Source: Euborellia annulipes (Eukaryota > Arthropoda > Insecta > Dermaptera > Anisolabididae). Taken from it: a stretch of 64,000 bases of DNA. Every line of letters starts with the position of its first letter. Position 1 is the first letter of the stretch. The stretch is from positions 62,001 to 126,000 of the forward strand of contig JAKCPI010005210.1 in NCBI GenBank assembly GCA_023213315.1. Direction: 5' to 3'. Below the pieces are notes generated by a model, which did not search any database, was not told the DNA's origin, and worked only from the letters and a program-made list of their open reading frames with translations. Shown here piece by piece: positions 38,148 to 50,854 of this stretch. The position numbers and the translations under genes are program-made.

Positions 38148-41100
38148 ATGTCAAAAGGTAAGTGAAACTTTATTTTTCTAAAAATATTTAGGCTATTTTA
38201 ATTAAATAAATAATTATATTTACTTTATTTAATTTCAGCCAATACCCGAAAAAATGCTTCGATTGATACGAGTAATATTATAGATCAAATAAATTCCCCT
38301 CGATTACTGACAAGATCCCAATTAAGGAGACTCTCGCAGACAAATGAATTAAATCCTCCTGAGGTGGATTCTCGCCTGAATACGACACCTAGAAAAACTC
38401 CAACGAGGGAATTGAAAATATCACTTACTCCTTTAAAGGAAAAATCAACGCCCAAGCGACTTTTTGCTAATAATAAAACGACAAAATTGAAATCGCCAGA
38501 GGCAGAAAAATCACCGAAATTCTTGTTAAAAAGTCCTTCCAAACAAAATAGCAAATCACCATCTAAAAGCCCTCGAAAAATAGAAAAGGATAAAATTAAT
38601 AATACACATTCGCCATCAGCATATCCCAATAAAAAGAAATCGAAAGAATCAAATAAAGAAGAAAAAGAAATCGTTAGTCCTTTGAAAAATAATAGCAACT
38701 CTCCTAAAGAAAAAGAAATAATTAATTCAAAAAGAAAAAGAAATAATCGAGCAGAACATGAAGAATCAGCAAAAAAAGATCGAAAATTAAACATAATTAA
38801 AGAAGATTCTGACGAACTCTACTCTCCTCAAGAAAAAGAAATTAATTCAAAAAGAAAAAGAAATGTTTCAGGAAAAAATAAAAAATCACCAAAACGTAAG
38901 CGAAAAATTAATCGAAATTAAAGAAGATTCGACAGAATCGGATTCCTCTCTATTGAATAATTCTAGTTTTCTAAAGCAAAAATCAAAAGATAAAGAAAAA
39001 GAAATAAAATCACCTGTCAAAAATAATTTGCTACAAAAAGAAGAAGAAAATAATAAGATATTAAATTCATCTCCCTCAAATATATCTTTAAAAGATTTAT
39101 CTCCAAGTAAACAAGATCAAAACAAAACCGATTCGGATTTCATAAAAAATTCTCCTAAGATAGAGGAGAAAGAAATTGAAAAGCCTAGAGGAAATAAAAG
39201 TGAATTAAAAGAAGAAGAGGTTAAGGAATCCATTGAAAAGAAAGAAAATAATGAGAGTGCAAAGAGTACAACTCCCAACAATGAAGAAGAGGAAAATAAT
39301 ACTCTTTTCCGAACGCCTTCGAGTCCTTTGAAGTCGCCATCTTTTGAAAATTCTCCTCCGAAGAAATTATCTCTCAATAGTGAAATGCAGAGAATAAAAT
39401 CACCAACCAACCGAAATGTATACGATGATGGAAGTAATGATTCTGATTCAGATGCCGAATCAAGAAAAGCAATTAAAAGATCAGCTGAAAAACGAATAAT
39501 TGAAAATATGAGCAACTCATCTGAGAGTGAAGTGAGAACTTCGCTTCATAAGAAATGGGCAACTTCAAACCAAGAAGTCTCTCTTGAGGGATCTGACTCT
39601 GCCCCTGAGACTATTTCATTTAAACAAGGTAACGAGGAAGCAAAAGTTTCTTTCGCAAAACAGAATGATAGTATCAAACATTTAAAAGATTTGAGAAAAG
39701 AGAAAAAACGACAGCGCCTTGAACTTATTAAACGACAAAAAGAAGAAAAGGTAATTCTTTTTTTTATTTATTCCCTAATTATTCGTCCTTATTATTTATT
39801 CGATTAATTCAACACTATAAATATCAAATTTAATTAAATTTTATAAAACTTAATTAAGTTTATTAATTGATATTTCAATAAGTAATTTATGTATAAATTT
39901 CACATAAAGAAGGCAGAAAGGCAGGATCAACCTAATTTGTAAACAGTGGCGAAGATCATCAGCCCCCATACACCATCGGATTCTCCTCAAGGCCCGGCCT
40001 GAATAGTACACGCCTCGAGGAAATCCTCAACGTGTGTGGTAGCGGCCTCGCGGCCGAAGGGCAGGCCCCCCAAAAAATCCCGATTGAAATTCAATATCGC
40101 TGCGTATATGGCCACGATAAGCGGCCTCAGGTGGGAATTTTAAAATATGTATTTGGAATAATTCAAATGGCTCAGAGTGACTCAGAGAAAAAACATTAGC
40201 TTTTGGGGCCCCAGGTTCGCTTCCTGTCACGAGCGAGAAATATTTATTCCTAATGAATTGGATACCAATTATTTTGAAATAAATAGGATTTTGGCCTAAA
40301 TGAGCTTAGCTGCCGAAAAAAACCTTAAAATAAATGACTAAATAAATAAAATATATATATATATTTTTTTTTGTTTTTCGATTAAAATTAATCTATATTT
40401 ATTGAATTTTAAATAAATTTTGGAAAATATGATAAAATTTTATTAAAGAGAATTAGTGTGTTGACCTTAAGAAAATGCTTAGGTCCATTTCCTCGAGGAA
40501 AACCCTATATATCCGAGGTTTCCATAGAGGAAATCCTTGAGGACGCACTTCATGTGTATGGGGGCCTTAATACTTAAAAGATGGAAAATCATCGCCATTG
40601 TTTATACATATGTATCGTTGAGTTTTTTCAAGTTAAAGTTCCACCCTAGCGTTTCCAATATGAATTATTTCATTGTTTTTTTATATGAACAATTTTTAAT
40701 GAAAATTTATATGATCCAAACTTTGAAATTTTTCAATAAAGAATTCAATCATCTCTATAGTAGGAACCGACGGAAGTTTCGGCTTCGGTTACGGTTCAGA
40801 TAAAGTATTTTATTTTTGGCTCGATTCGGGAGAGCCCACACACACTTGCGGGGATTCGGCTCGTTTGTAGGCGAGCCGAGCCGGGCTCGCGAGCTAGACT
40901 CGTACACGTGTGTGGTGAAAATTCGCCAAATCCGACTCGAGAGTGAGTCGGACTCGCGTGCAAAAGTCCGGCGTGTATGTGGCGCTTAAGACGAACCAAG
41001 ATCATGTGCTTTTTTCGGCTCATTAGAATCGCATTAAAAGAAATGATGTGGTTCAATTTCTCTTAATTTATTATCCTTCAAAAGCTCCCACACTCTTCTT

Positions 41101-44100
41101 CCCACCTATCCAAAGATTTATTTTTAGAATAGTTTTTCAAATCCATAGATATAGAGGTTTTATAAAAACAATGAAATAATCACATGAAAAACGCATTGGC
41201 GAGACTTAACTTTGACACGGTAACTGTATATATATCTATTTTGCCTGTAATAGCTAGGAGCGTGTACTTTATAATAAATCAAATACTAATGATACTGACA
41301 CTGACAAAATTGACGCAAATATTCTTCTGCCTTTATTCCTTTTTTATCAGAGCTAGAAACACTTCACCTATTAAGTATAAATTTAAGTACCGAAAAGATC
41401 TTTTATTTCACATTTTTTCTAATTCTAATTTGTTATTGAATTATTTTTATACAGGATTCGAGATGTTTTTGATTGTTAAATTCTCTTCCAGCTCATTAGA
41501 TTAAAGGAAAAGAGAGCAAGTGAAGAAAATGCCTCTTGTAGTAGTTCTGAAGAAACAGGCAATGAAGATGAAACTTACCAAGCTCATTCTCATAATAAAC
41601 AATCAGGTGCAGGTGTCGTCAACAAAGAAAAAGAAAATCTTGAGCTTATTGAAAAATTCTCTCCTCATATCTTTGAAAATAATGACTCGTCATCTGATAA
41701 AACAATGGATTCAAGAAAAAGACCCAAAGTAATTATAACCTTTAAAAGTTGTTCTTTTTTTTTTCCTTGAAAATGAACGGAAAAAGGAATAAAATTTTTT
41801 ATAAAACCCTTCATTTAGATATATATAGAGATATTTTTTTTTTTTTTAAGTGTGTTAAATTTATATTCACTCAGTTTTAGTAAAGTTTTTTTAAAAAATG
41901 AAACAAACAGAAATCAACATCTTTTAATAAGGAGTACGTAGTATGTCTATAAATCTTATACCCTAAAATGGGACAACTTTGGACATTAGAAAATCTAGAG
42001 AAAGCTGTTGAGGAAGTGAAAAATTGCATTTTAAGTCTAAAAAGAGCTTCAGAAAAATATACAGTATATTTTGGGACTAAAGACCGGTGTAAATATAGCT
42101 TTCCGTCACCACTTCAGGTGGATGGATAAGCTTTATAAACTCAGGTTGAAGATGAAAACATTATATCTGTGTGTTTGATTTATTATTTTAGGTCCAATTT
42201 ACCATTTCTAAGACTTACATTGGACAGACCAATTATTTTTGCATAAAAATCAATGTGTGTCCAATGTTACTCCGTTATAGGATTTTCTTCGGACAGTAAC
42301 ATGTAATTTTTTTCCAAAATGATTCAATAATTTTCTGTAAAAATATGCTGTAAACAGATTCAGTGCATTGTAATTAATTTGGTCAGAATTTTGTTGTATT
42401 ATTCATTATAATGATGCTGTTTACGTTTGACTAGTAAAATTGCAAGTTGTCCCATTTTACGATACCTATAATTTATATCTGATATTTGTCTTCATTTCTT
42501 GTCCCCGCAAGTAATTTTTTCAAAATTATGATAAGATTTAGTGAAATAATAAGAAGCCAATGATTCTCGAGCTGTTCTAATCTGAACAAAAAGAACAAAA
42601 TGTTATCTGAACGAAATGCTCTTTTATATGTATTAATACTTATTTCCTTTTTTCGTTATTTTCCCAACAAATAACAGAACAATTACTTTTAAAAGAGAAC
42701 GCAGCTTTTTCTATTATCTTAGAAATAATTATTTATTTTATTAATACATTTTTTTTTAGCCAAGTGTATCTTTACCCAAATTACCTTCTGAAGTTCTTGA
42801 AAATTTAACGGAATCAACTCCAGCGAAAATAAAAAAAATAGATAATTTTGTCAAAAACTCTTCCAATTTAGGACAAATAAACAAACCTAAAAACAAAATG
42901 AAAGGTAATATTAGCAATTTTAAGTACTGTATATTTTTCAATTTCAACTTTTACGTAAACATAAAGGCTTATCTATTTTTTGAGATTTCTGACTAACCCT
43001 TTAATTTTATTAGGATCTATTTTTTTATAAGAGTTTAAATTAAGTTAAATATTTAAACTCTGATTAAGTTGGGAGCTATTAAAAACAAGAACATTCATAT
43101 TTTCAACTTTCAAGTACTACAAAAGACGGTGAGAGAGATTTATTTATTTTTTTAATCTTATTTTTTTCTGTTTTAAGCTAAGCGCTTCGAATCATCTCTT
43201 GATTACATTCCGCTTTCAACCGATACTAGCACGAAATTCGGAGTAGTTCCACTTGATTCCTCTTTAGGCACTACCTCTATGGCTGCTGCGGCAGCTGCTT
43301 TCCGAGACCAACGCCTTTATGGTTCTCATATTCAAAGAATCAATGGTATTATTCTGCCTATATTTTTATATTATGTCATCTATTATTATTATTATAATTT
43401 AATTAGTGTTTCAATCCTATTAAGAAATGTTTCATAGTAAGTGTCTTGCAAGTTTAGAGTTTCAATTACCAAGTCTGTTTGGTATTTATTTTCCCTAGTG
43501 ATAACGTTTGTCTATTTTAGAATCAGTAAATCCGTAATACAGGATAACTCAGTTCATATCTCAAATAAATTTTTCTTTAACTATATATATATACATATAA
43601 CGGTTTATACTTTTATAATAATATTTTATATATATTATTCACTATTCCTCAAACTTTGTTGCGCACTTTGTTTTTAATTAAAAAGTTCTATCCTAATCTA
43701 GCTTAATGTTGCTGTAATTTATTAAACATTTAATATGAAATATCTTATACGTTTCTAGGTGAATTTAATACAAATCTATAAATTAAAAATCCATTTAAAT
43801 AAAACTAAGACAAAAATGAGGGAAAAATTTTTAATAACTCAAATTTTTAAAATTTTAAAATAATCTTTCCATATCAGTATTTCTCTGACTCTTTTATTGG
43901 AAATACTTACAAAAACAAAATTTTTAATTAATATCCAACAAAACATTTCGAGATTATGTTAATTTGTCCCTCAAATTAAAAATCGAGACATTTTTCTTTG
44001 TTTTATTTAAATTGTAATTATTTATTGGCGTGCCCGCAATTAAAAAAAAAAATGATTTGATGAATTTGTGTTAATTTACTTAGAAATGTATAAATTATTT

Positions 44101-45379
44101 CATATTAAATGTTTAATAAATTACAGGTATCATTAAGATAGATTAAAACACTTCTTAAAGAAGAAACAAAGTGGGCCAATTTTTTATGGGGCAGTGTGTA
44201 TATAAATTTTTAAACCAAACAAATATAGATTTACATTAGGATTGAAACATTAACTTAACTAAAAGAGCCCATTTGGAATAAAAAACATCATCATCACAAA
44301 TACCAGGTGTGTCATCAATTTTTTTCAAACTCGGTTTCTCGGTTTTTGAAAATTAGCCAAAAAACCGGTTTACCGGTTTCGGTTTCCACCGGGGTCCAAA
44401 CCCTACTCCCTGCGTCTATCTTCCCCAAAACCTACAATCTTCAGACTATCTAATTGTAAGTCTAACCCTCAACAGGCATCTTCTCAGTTCCCGCAGTTGA
44501 GTTCCCCTTTTATGCTTCTCCTTTATTTATTTATTTTTAACTTTGCCCATCAACCATAGGTTGGGCATGTGAAGTTAATGTAATCGTAAAAAAATCGAAA
44601 TTTTTCTGAAGCTGCCAAAATGGTTTTGAGGTCCCCTGAATCATTTAAGTAGTTTTGGAATGATGTCTGTGTGTGTGTGTGTGTGTGTGTATGTCTGTGG
44701 TAATTGTTTTCGTCAACGAAATCTCAAAAACTATTCATTCAATTGTTTTGAAATTTTGCACCCATAAACTAGGGGTACAGGCCAAGAACTGAAAAGCTTT
44801 TGGTAAACATCGGACCATTAGGGGGGCTCTAGGGGGGAAAAAATTTTTTCTTACATAACCTACAATTTTTTATATATTCAGAAACTAGACTTCCTCCCGA
44901 GTAATATTGATCGATCGCTTCGCCTAGTACCGCTTGCATTTCGGATTCCTCGAAATGTTTAGGCTGTCCTAGGCGAGGTCGAAATCGCCATTTTTAAAAC
45001 GTCTAAACCAGCAACTTTGCCATAGGTCTCCGAAAGAATTCGCTGGCATTCACTCGCGTTTCTCTTTCGTGCCGCAAATGGTCTTTATTTGGCTCGAAAC
45101 TCGACATGTTTACCATTCCAAATAAATATGACGCGCACACTAATTAGTCGATACGTCAATAGCGTTTTGAAAGATATTGTCACAGCGAAAAAAATGATAT
45201 GAAAAAAGTAGAGGATAACTAACCACTGACTGCTACCAAAAAACTGCTCTCGAAAAAATTGATCATTATTAACCGGCACACCTGGTATATCATTTTTTTA
45301 ACATAATCTTTTTCTAAAAAATATTATTTTATAAAATTTTTTATCCTCCCTTTTTTTTTGAATAAAAAAAAAAAATTTA

Positions 45380-45413
<34 letters not shown>

Positions 45414-45649
45414 TAAAATATTACCCCAAAAAAAAAGAGGGGGGGGGTGGGGGGGGGGGTGAAATTTCATAGGTCATTTTTTAAAAACTTCTATTTCAAA
45501 CAATAAAAATAAATTCATTGACTATTTTATATGTTGATGATACAATAAATATATATAGGCCTATATAAAAACTTATTAATTTTTGTTTTTTTTTTTCAGT
45601 TCAAACGTTAAACACTTATAAACAAAAGAAACAAACATTAAAACAATGA
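38148..45649 (+). CDS. Lys/Ser-rich, probably nuclear protein (frameshift in exon 2)
   Basis: Six exons: 38148-38157, 38239-39750, 41492-41728, 42760-42904, 43178-43345, 45600-45649; GT-AG throughout. Without one extra base the length is 2121 nt (706 aa). Most of it is low-complexity: SPSK/SPRK/SPKF repeats, KRKR runs and Glu blocks, suggesting a disordered nuclear or nucleolar protein with many possible proline-directed phosphosites. Exon 5 differs: LDYIPLSTDTSTKFGVVPLD, then an Ala run and FRDQRLYGSHIQRI, a compact, likely conserved tail. I do not recognise the family. An A(5) run at 38903-38907 has one A too many: before it the frame stops at 38921, after it the +1 frame continues to the splice site, and a parallel internal repeat at ~38778 has A(4). 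Confidence 0.72.
39962..40565. mobile_element. MITE with GCCCCCATACAC ends and nested SINE
   Basis: The ends GCCCCCATACAC / GTGTATGGGGGC are perfect inverted repeats, with further inverted CCTCAAGG and CTCGAGGAAA segments inside. A SINE family 1 copy lies at 40190-40345. In intron 2 of the Lys/Ser-rich gene. Confidence 0.6.
40190..40345 (+). repeat. SINE family 1
   Basis: B-box-like CAGGTTCGCTTCCTGTC, the body with TTGGATACCAATTATTTTGA, and the 3' end GCTGCCGAAAAAAACCTTAA. Confidence 0.65.
40805..41000. repeat. GC-rich local inverted repeats
   Basis: A short GC-rich patch in AT-rich intron DNA. It contains GGCGAGCCGAGCCGGGCTCG and an inverted CCGACTCGAGAGTGAGTCGG, with CACACACTT / GTGTATGTGG near the edges. 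Probably a MITE, but I cannot bound it. Confidence 0.35.
44300..45287. mobile_element. TA-flanked TIR element, CCAGGTGTG ends
   Basis: TACCAGGTGTG at the left is inverted as CACACCTGGTA at the right, consistent with a TA duplication. Inside are a (GT)n tract (44664-44690), a segment like family R1 (GTAATTGTTTTCGTCAACGA, ATCTCAAAAACTATT) and a degenerate CGGTTTCGGTT block. In the last intron of the Lys/Ser-rich gene. Confidence 0.5.
45290..45470. repeat. Homopolymer-rich low-complexity tract
   Basis: Runs of T, A and then G (GGGGGGGTGGGGGGGGGG) follow one another. No coding; assembly here should be treated with caution. Confidence 0.7.
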
Positions 45650-46089
45650 AAAAAGAAGAAACAGGAAAATTTAATATGTATACATAATATGTAGACTTTA
45701 AATTTTAACTTAAATTTTAATTATAATATTCCTTATTTTCTTTTCTTATTATAAATTATAAATTATTATAAATAAATAATAACCTATTGTTTCTTTTAAT
45801 AAATATTTCTTAAATATTAAAATTACTTCTTTATTATTGTTTTCCTCAAATTTGTAGATGTATAATAACTCTATGTATTCATATCCGTATTTGTAGAATA
45901 CTAATATAACATGAACAATTTCTTATGTATTTATATATATATATATATATTGCCAAAAATCTATTTGAACTTGTTTTCTTTTACTTTTTCTATCTGAATT
46001 AAATTGTAATTAGATAATATCCATTTTAATGAATTTATAAACTGTCTTTCATAATACAGATTTTCTAAACAATTTACATTGATCTCAAA

Positions 46090-46430
46090 CTTAATGACCA
46101 CCTTTTGTTGAAATTTTGGATGACATTTTGACATAATTGTGGCTCTATCTCACCAATGACACGAATAATTTCATCCTTTAGTTCTGGAATCGATTGTCTA
46201 TTTATAAACCTGGCTTTTCACATAGCCCTAAATAAAATATATAGTACGGTGTTAGATCACACGATCTTCTTTCTTTAAAAATGCTGCTGGTAATGCTGTA
46301 ATCTTGAATAGTGTTCGATATCCTGAGATGTTAACTTAATTTTTTTGGCTTGAACTGAATGATATTGTTCTAGAGAATCTATGGTTTCAAAGGAACGATG
46401 TAACACCTCATTTTGCTAATGAAATAATTC
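46090..46430 (-). pseudogene. Decayed mariner/Tc1-type transposase fragment
   Basis: On the minus strand with frame breaks: CDLTPYYIFYLG (cf. CDLTPxDxFLWG), GYVKSQVYK, then QSIPELKDEIIRVIGEIEPQ and LCQNVIQNFNKR. This is the C-terminal signature of mariner-like DDE transposases. At least two frameshifts and one stop; no terminal repeats identified. Confidence 0.5.
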
Positions 46431-46716
46431 GACGTTCTCAGTAGAAAAGTGCTTAACATTTTTTTTCGAAAATCATTTTTTTGTATTTTCTGTTGAAAAA
46501 TATCATTCTCTTTATGCCCTGAACTAATGCAAATTTAGGTATTTGCCTCCTCCTCCCCTTCATCCACCCCAACACTGAGAAATACCCTAACACGCTGGTG
46601 GACTTCTGATTACCTATACCTTTTCAACATCAAATACTTGTCTATTTGAAAAAAAAAAAAGAATTATAGGTATGTAAATAAGCAGTTTTTTTTTTCACAA
46701 ATTTTGCCGTCCCAGG

Positions 46717-46969
46717 CATGGGCGTCCGCAGGGGGAGGCAACCAGGCACTTGCCCCCCCCCCCCCTGGAAAATTAAAATGATACAAAAAAATGTATAAAA
46801 CAAAAAAAATACAAAAAAACCTTTTTCAGTATACATCCACCTTGCCGCGGTGAGAAAGCTTTAAATACTAAGAGATGTATAACATTATTAATATCAAAGT
46901 ACGTTTTTTTTTAACTTATCTGGAAGTGACTTGCCCCTCCCCCTGCAAAAAATCCTGCGGACGCCCTTG
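46717..46969. mobile_element. hAT-like MITE, CATGGGCGTCCGCAG ends
   Basis: 253 bp, ends CATGGGCGTCCGCAGG / CCTGCGGACGCCCTTG inverted, perfect 8-bp duplication GTCCCAGG. Carries C(13) near the left end. Confidence 0.8.
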
Positions 46970-47324
46970 GTCCCAGGCTCGTGCCTAGTTCGCCTCATCG
47001 TAAATACAGCCCTGGAAATTAGTTATATTAAGAAACATTTGAAAAGTGAACATATTGCACGTATTTCAAATTCCCACCCCCTCTAAGAAACCAGCATTAC
47101 TATTATTCGTGGTGGACATATGGTTAGGCCCTTGAAGCTGACCTAGGGCGGCAAAATTTTGGAGGCGAGAAAATTTTAGACTCAAAAGAAGATTAAAATT
47201 AAAAATCAATTTGCCTTAGTTTAGTAAGGAGGTGGAGGCAAATTAAATTTTGTCCTTCCTAACAAAGCTCCTAGTTCCGGCCCTGGTTCAAAAAATGAAC
47301 CTATATCTCTTAAGATAGATTGTT

Positions 47325-47530
47325 GGGTAAATCTTTACTATAAAGTTCGCTCCCACCAGTGAGGGCTGGCTTACACTTAATAGCTCTTCGTTCATGATTC
47401 TTTCGCGCTATTTGTTTTATCGCTCGTTTTTTTTTTTAATCTAAAGGAAAACCTAACTGCACCGGACCGAAACAATTAGGTCGGGACCCCTGCAAGTTGT
47501 TTAAAAAAAAAGAAAAGAAAATCTTTACCT
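47325..47530. repeat. tRNA-headed composite repeat, third copy
   Basis: AAATCTTTACTATAAAGTTC and GCTCCCACCAGTGAGGGCTG match 23745 and 25030. CACCGGACCGAAACAATTAG and TCGGGACCCCTGCAAGTTG match 24735. The related body continues at ~47735 (GACTCACCTCGGCGGGATCC), split by the palindrome at 47620-47727. Confidence 0.5.
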
Positions 47531-47619
47531 TAACTAGTGATGAGGAGTGGCTGTGGACTTTGAATTGGGTATAGGGGACTTTGCAGCCAAGGAATTAAAT
47601 AAAAAACTTTTATTTAATT

Positions 47620-47727
47620 GTTAACCGTCGACGTTTCGGTCGCAAATCACGACCTTCCTCAATACGATTCTAACAATTAATCTCCCTGGGGAAGGTCGTG
47701 ATTTGCGACCGAAACGTCTACGGTTAA
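47620..47727. repeat. Palindrome of two hammerhead-like motifs
   Basis: Minus-strand copy 47625-47665: TTGAGGA - AGGTCG...CGACC - GAAACGTC. Plus-strand copy 47680-47725: CTGGGGA - AGGTCG...CGACC - GAAACGTC. The two are head to head with ~40-bp arms (GTTAACCGTMGACGTTTCGG). Helix GGTCG/CGACC is perfect in both. The CTGANGA box is changed in both, so neither is likely to be active. Confidence 0.5.
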
Positions 47728-47923
47728 CACCCAATCTTTACCTCAAGTCAGACTCACCTCGGCGGGATCCTTCTCTGAGGGGAAGTGACTTTGACAACTT
47801 TTTCAGGAAAAATACTCCCTCAATTCCCTTTATTAGTCTAAAAGAGATGGCGGTAAACCCATTTGACCGAGATATATGTAAAAATAGCGAAAAATTAGTC
47901 TCTTATTTTTTCTCTTTCTTTTT

Positions 47924-48545
47924 TTACTTTCTCTTACCTATATGCAGGGCCGGAACTAGGAGATTTTTTAGGGGGGGGGCAAAATTTAATTTGCCGCCCC
48001 CTCCTTAAAATAGATCCGGCCCTGCCTATATGTAAATGTTAATATACATAGAGAGAAAGTATTGGGTTCATGTCAAAAATTCGATGTCGAGATTATGATG
48101 GATATACACGATTTGAGGTCCCCTGAATCCAAAAAAGTGGTTTTCGTGACATGGCCTGTCTGTGTGTCTTAAGAATCATCTTCGTTAAGCATGAAGGAAT
48201 TGAGCTAGGAGCTTGAAATTTTATATTTAAGTTAGACACCTCTTTAGGGCGTGAAAAGCTTTTAAACAAAATCGGCCAAAAAGTACTTTTCTGATGTACT
48301 TTTTCAGTTTTTTTCGATTTTCTCAAAATTCGCTCCAACGATTTTGATTAAAATTCAAAAATCAACTATTTATTACAATCTCTTTAAAATGTATATTCTG
48401 ATTTTGCCATTGAAATCTTCTGAAGACCACTTTACTCTTGTTCTTCATAGGAAAGATAGGAGAAATGGTTGCCATGGTAACAAAATATAAATATTTTCAC
48501 ATGTTTATAAATTTTACAACTGAATTCAAATATATCGGTGGAAAT
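47924..48545 (+). repeat. Family R1 dispersed repeat (with nested MITE)
   Basis: TTTACTTTCTCTTACC..., AGAGAGAAAGTATTGGGTTC, TTCGATGTCGAGATTATGA, AAAAGTACTTTTCTGATGTA and TTCGCTCCAACGATTTTGAT. An 80-bp MITE has inserted near its left end. Confidence 0.65.
47945..48024. mobile_element. 80-bp hAT-like MITE, CAGGGCCGGAACTAG ends
   Basis: Ends CAGGGCCGGAACTAGG / TAGATCCGGCCCTG inverted, perfect 8-bp duplication CCTATATG. Internally deleted relative to 61504-61696. Confidence 0.82.
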
Positions 48546-50016
48546 TATAGAGTTGAAAAAATGATTAATAATTTTAATATTATTATTATTTTTTTTTTCT
48601 ATGAACAATAAAGGAGCTTACTTCATGATAATAAAAAAAAAAAAAGAATAATTTTTTTATAAATATAAGAGAAGCATCATTATGGAAGTTTTTAATTATG
48701 GACCACATTTTGTATTAATTATGATAAATGACTTTTTCGGATTCGTTTCTTTTACCTTGCTCTTTATTTACCTAAAAAAAGAACGCGGAAGCGAATTCGG
48801 ACCAAATATCTCTAAAAATAAAGAAAATTTTGAAGAAATATGAAGATGAATTTAACCTTTAAAAAGGAGTTTTAACTTATTCACGCTTATTCATCAACTA
48901 TATAAACCGTAATTGAGCTATTTTGGTTGTGATTTCTTGAATATTAAATAAATATAGTAGAAAAATTCTTAAAAAATGTTTTTTGTTTTTAAAACAGAAA
49001 CGAGCTTAGCTTTATAGAGTCAGCTACCGATATTATCAATTAATAAGCGATTGATTTAAATTTCATAATCTATTTCTCAATTCCACTTTGGGCTTCAATA
49101 TTTAAAAATAAAGAGAGGGACTAGAAAGGGAAAGGGAAAAAGGAACCAATAGCTAGCAAATCCTGGAAGCTCCTGAAGCGTCAAACCAAAATTTTTTCAT
49201 TTTATACATATTTGTTTAAATTAATGAACGAATGTTTTCAGATTTACTTACATCAAGACCATGGTCCTGAGACAACTTAACGAGAGGAAAATGCTGTGTC
49301 ACCCAGTCGTTCATTCAGATGCTCTTCACAAGGAGTAGGCTACACGCCGGAACTGAGCAGATTTCTTCTCAATTAGGACAACCTCTTTAGAATTTCATAA
49401 GTGTACACAAAGAAATGGAAAAAGGAATAATTAAATAGAAAAGGAAATTCAGGAAGGAAACCTGGCATCTTGGAATGGATTGGATTAGTTACCGCGAGCG
49501 GAACACTTCCCTCTCTTGCTATCATCACATGGAATTAAACACTCTCTAGGTAATTAATTTTTGCATTTAAAAAGAGGTTACAAAATCGATAACTGCTAGC
49601 TTTACAATTACAAGTCTCTCCTTCCTCTTAATGGAAAATAGGTTTCAGTTTGAACTGGAACATCAAAAGATGCTTTTCCTGAACCCAAGGCATCCTTGCC
49701 TGAACCTGCGGGAGGAAGTTGTGAGATTTGTATCAGGCCATAAGGCAGCTTTTTTTACTTACTATACCTTTCTTTACTAATCTTACAATCACTCTCATTT
49801 ACTCTTTTGATTTTTGGATTACTTATTGAGAGGATAAGGAGAATAAAACCAGCCTCTTCTTCTCTCTCACCACTTCAATTTTTGTAAATATTTAATAATT
49901 TGTTTCAAATGTTCCTGTTGATTTTTAAATTGAAAACTCTCTATGTATTTCGGCGTTGAAAATTCACATAGTTGGGAGGTTTTTCGTATTTTAAATATCC
50001 ACCGGTTTATATTAAT

Positions 50017-50370
50017 TAGGAGCAGACCGAATATTTGGTTTCGGGTTTTGGTTTCGGCCAAAAATCCCTGTTCCGGCCCTGGTTTCGGTCAAAAACCAGC
50101 CGAAACCTGAGTTTGAAAAAATGAGATGAGACTGGCACGCAAAAAAAAAAGTCAAATGATTTCCACGTGCGAGAGAAAAAATTTTCTTCCGCCAAGCGAA
50201 AAAGAAGAAAATTGGTCTCCCTAAAAAAATGGTAAAATGATTTTCACGGGAGGGGAAAAATTTCGTTTTACTAGGAAAAAGGCAGAGGAAAAAGTAAAAA
50301 AAAAAAAAAAAAAAAGGGGGTAAAATGGTATAAATTTTGTATAGGAAATACAAGTTTCGGTCGGACCCTA
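50017..50370. mobile_element. hAT-like MITE, TAGG..GACCGAA ends
   Basis: The ends TAGGAGCAGACCGAA / TTCGGTCGGACCCTA are imperfectly inverted. Flanks ATATTAAT and ATGTTAAT are an 8-bp duplication with one mismatch. Contains CGGTTTCGG-type blocks and an A(23) run. Confidence 0.55.
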
Positions 50371-50854
50371 ATGTTAATAGAAGAAGACTTGGCTGCAGGG
50401 AGACAAGGAGCACAAACAAACAAAAAACAAAATCGACGTTATCCCACTGACTTCAACCCCGGAAAAGTCAATCTTCTTGTGTTAAGGAGAGACACTCACA
50501 GGCAAGTGCTCCCCTCGAGCACTTGCCCTTTTCCACCCAGGAAAATTTTAAAAAATCAATAAAATTTAATAGTGGAAAAAATAACATAATTTTTAAAATT
50601 ATTATTATTATTACAGCAATGCCCCATTTATAACCATTTATAGCGAAGTTTCAAATAAAAATTATTTTTTTATTTGGGTGAAAAACAAAAATTTTCAAAT
50701 AAAAACGTTTTAAAAAGTTAAAAAACGGAAAAACAAATTATTGTATCTTAGTATGTCCCTCGATTAGTCAGCCTAATCGGTGGAACCGATTAACTGCACT
50801 ATTGAAAGAATTGCTGTAATAGTAATTTGATTATTTTTTATAAAAATCTGATGT

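Noticed and set aside
38285..38794. 169-codon minus-strand open frame (Phe/Leu/Ser-rich)
   Set aside because: Antisense shadow of the Lys/Ser-rich exon on the plus strand, which has matching splice sites and phase.
38894..38933. A 40-nt intron to explain the frameshift in the Lys/Ser-rich gene
   Set aside because: GTAAG...CAG would restore phase, but 40 nt is very short and the internal repeat comparison points instead to one extra A.
41520..41732. Plus-strand frame MPLVVVLKKQAMKMKL...
   Set aside because: Wrong frame of exon 3 of the Lys/Ser-rich gene; the splice-consistent frame reads LIRLKEKRASEENASCSSSEE.
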